Below are positions 5,965 to 6,811 of a DNA stretch of 6,811 nucleotides, in pieces. Origin of the DNA: JBAYJY01 sp041664945. Lineage in GTDB: Bacteria; UBP15; UBA6099. The position numbers and the translations under genes were made by a program. Below the pieces are notes generated by a model that was not told the DNA's origin, did not search any database, and saw nothing but the letters and a program-made list of their open reading frames with translations. Position 1 is the first letter of the stretch, and the number at the start of each line of letters is the position of its first letter. The stretch spans positions 1-6,811 of the forward strand of contig JBAYJY010000221.1 in the NCBI GenBank assembly GCA_041664945.1. The letters are read 5' to 3'.

Positions 5965-6811
5965 TTATTTTTCCATCGCTGTTTCCGCCCTGAATCTCTC
6001 GCGCAGCCAATTCAACACTCCCTCGACAGACTCCGGCGGCGTCGATGCTCCGGCGGTTATTCCGACATCGGCGGCGCACGGGAAATCCGCCTCTTTCAGT
6101 TCGTCGTTTGTCTCAACATGAATGGTTCTCGCTCCAGTTGCCGCGCTCCGTTCAGCAAGCCGTATCGTATTGGCGCTTCCATGGCCACCGACGACTATCA
6201 TTACATCAACACGCTTCGCAAGCGTTTCCGCCGCCGTCTGCGCTTTACGCATCCATTCGCACAGCGTTTCTTCAACCACTAAATCTTTTATTCTTTTCTT
6301 CAGCGCTTCCGCGATTCCAGCAAACTCATCCTTATCAAATGAAGTCTGCGCAATTAATACGGCAGGCTTCCCCGAATACGTCGCTTGAATGGAATCAGCT
6401 ACGGATGACAACAGCGTCGCGCCGGAACCGCAGCGGCTCAAATGGCCGGCGGTCTCCGCGTGTCCGGCTTCGCCGCAGAGAAATATCTGAAAACCGCGCG
6501 CTCCGTATTTTTCTATCTTCCTATGAATTGCCGTCACGTTTCCGCAAACGCCGTTGAAGATTTCAATACCCTTCGACCCGAGTTTCTCAAGCTCTCCGGA
6601 TGCGACGCCATGGGCGCGTATTACTGCGACTGCGCCTGCAGGGACATCATCTGCGCAAGAGACCGCGTGAGCGCCGCGCTTTGCGGTCGCGGCTACAACC
6701 TGCGGGTTATGCACAATCGGCCCGACTGTCACGACCCGTTTTCCGCGCGCCGCGTCCAAGGCCGCGCCGACCTGCTTCAGCGCGTTCCGCGTCCCATCGC
6801 AATATCCGCTG
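5965..6811 (-). CDS. ispH: 4-hydroxy-3-methylbut-2-enyl diphosphate reductase (IspH/LytB), N-terminus cut off
   Basis: This [4Fe-4S] enzyme carries out the last MEP-pathway step, reducing HMBPP to IPP and DMAPP. The frame is open at the right edge; 281 residues are visible (numbered from the first full codon at 6810), and only about 7-8 appear to be missing. The three cluster cysteines are present: C4 (G-Y-C-D-G), C89 (N-G-V-C-G-N-V-T) and C184 (E-T-L-C-E-W). The diphosphate/active-site residues also line up: H34 (I-V-H-N-P-Q), H67 (A-H-G-V), H117 and E119 (G-H-A-E-T), T156 (A-Q-T-S), S212 and N214 (G-S-A-N-T), and S256 (T-A-G-A-S-T-P). Offsets to the E. coli residues as I recall them (C12, H41, H74, C96, H124, E126, T167, C197, S225, N227, S269) run smoothly from 7-8 up to 13, which supports orthology. 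The local motifs are divergent (see findings). The ATG/TTG starts around 6759 are internal, because homology continues upstream through the first cysteine. It is followed by an 83-nt gap before the epimerase. Confidence 0.88.
   Translation of the reverse strand, partial: SGYCDGTRNALKQVGAALDAARGKRVVTVGPIVHNPQVVAATAKRGAHAVSCADDVPAGAVAVIRAHGVASGELEKLGSKGIEIFNGVCGNVTAIHRKIEKYGARGFQIFLCGEAGHAETAGHLSRCGSGATLLSSVADSIQATYSGKPAVLIAQTSFDKDEFAGIAEALKKRIKDLVVEETLCEWMRKAQTAAETLAKRVDVMIVVGGHGSANTIRLAERSAATGARTIHVETNDELKEADFPCAADVGITAGASTPPESVEGVLNWLRERFRAETAMEK

Noticed and set aside
6045..6557. Plus-strand 170-codon open frame across the ispH gene
   Set aside because: It is antisense to IspH with its conserved catalytic residues, has an Arg/Ser-rich low-information translation, and has no ribosome site of note.

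Overview
This is a bacterial chromosomal window. It has dense genes all on the minus strand, Shine-Dalgarno sites of the GGAGG type, AT-rich intergenic stretches and moderate-GC coding DNA. An IspH-type enzyme points to a bacterium using the MEP isoprenoid pathway. No marker fixes the phylum. I see no mobile element, CRISPR array, tRNA or rRNA.

In transcription order (right to left) the layout is as follows. (1) 6811-5965 is a 5'-truncated ispH/lytB homologue (4-hydroxy-3-methylbut-2-enyl diphosphate reductase). It keeps the three cluster cysteines and the active-site residues, but the surrounding motifs are unusual. (2) After an 83-nt AT-rich gap with a candidate -10 box comes a tight four-gene run, 5881-2066. 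It encodes a GalE-like NAD-dependent sugar-nucleotide epimerase, a TIM-barrel sugar-phosphate isomerase/epimerase-like protein, an AmgK-like small-molecule (sugar) kinase and a MurU/mannose-1-phosphate-guanylyltransferase-like nucleotidyltransferase with a C-terminal left-handed beta-helix. Gaps are 18, 27 and 0 nt. (3) 70 nt further on is a DUF362 protein whose C-terminal part carries five cysteines, including a G-C-P-P-N-P motif like that of [4Fe-4S] small subunits. (4) A 197-nt AT-rich gap with a good sigma-70-type promoter leads to a GTG-started cyclic-nucleotide-binding-domain protein that runs off the left edge.

The core reads as a sugar-activation operon. The anomeric kinase makes a sugar 1-phosphate, the nucleotidyltransferase makes the NDP-sugar, and the epimerase changes its stereochemistry. 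The TIM-barrel protein may supply or remodel the precursor. The kinase/nucleotidyltransferase pair resembles the AmgK-MurU cell-wall recycling route, but the actual sugar cannot be read from the sequence. The most unusual points are the kinase/nucleotidyltransferase/epimerase/isomerase cassette, the DUF362 protein with a putative Fe-S site, and the divergent IspH motifs.
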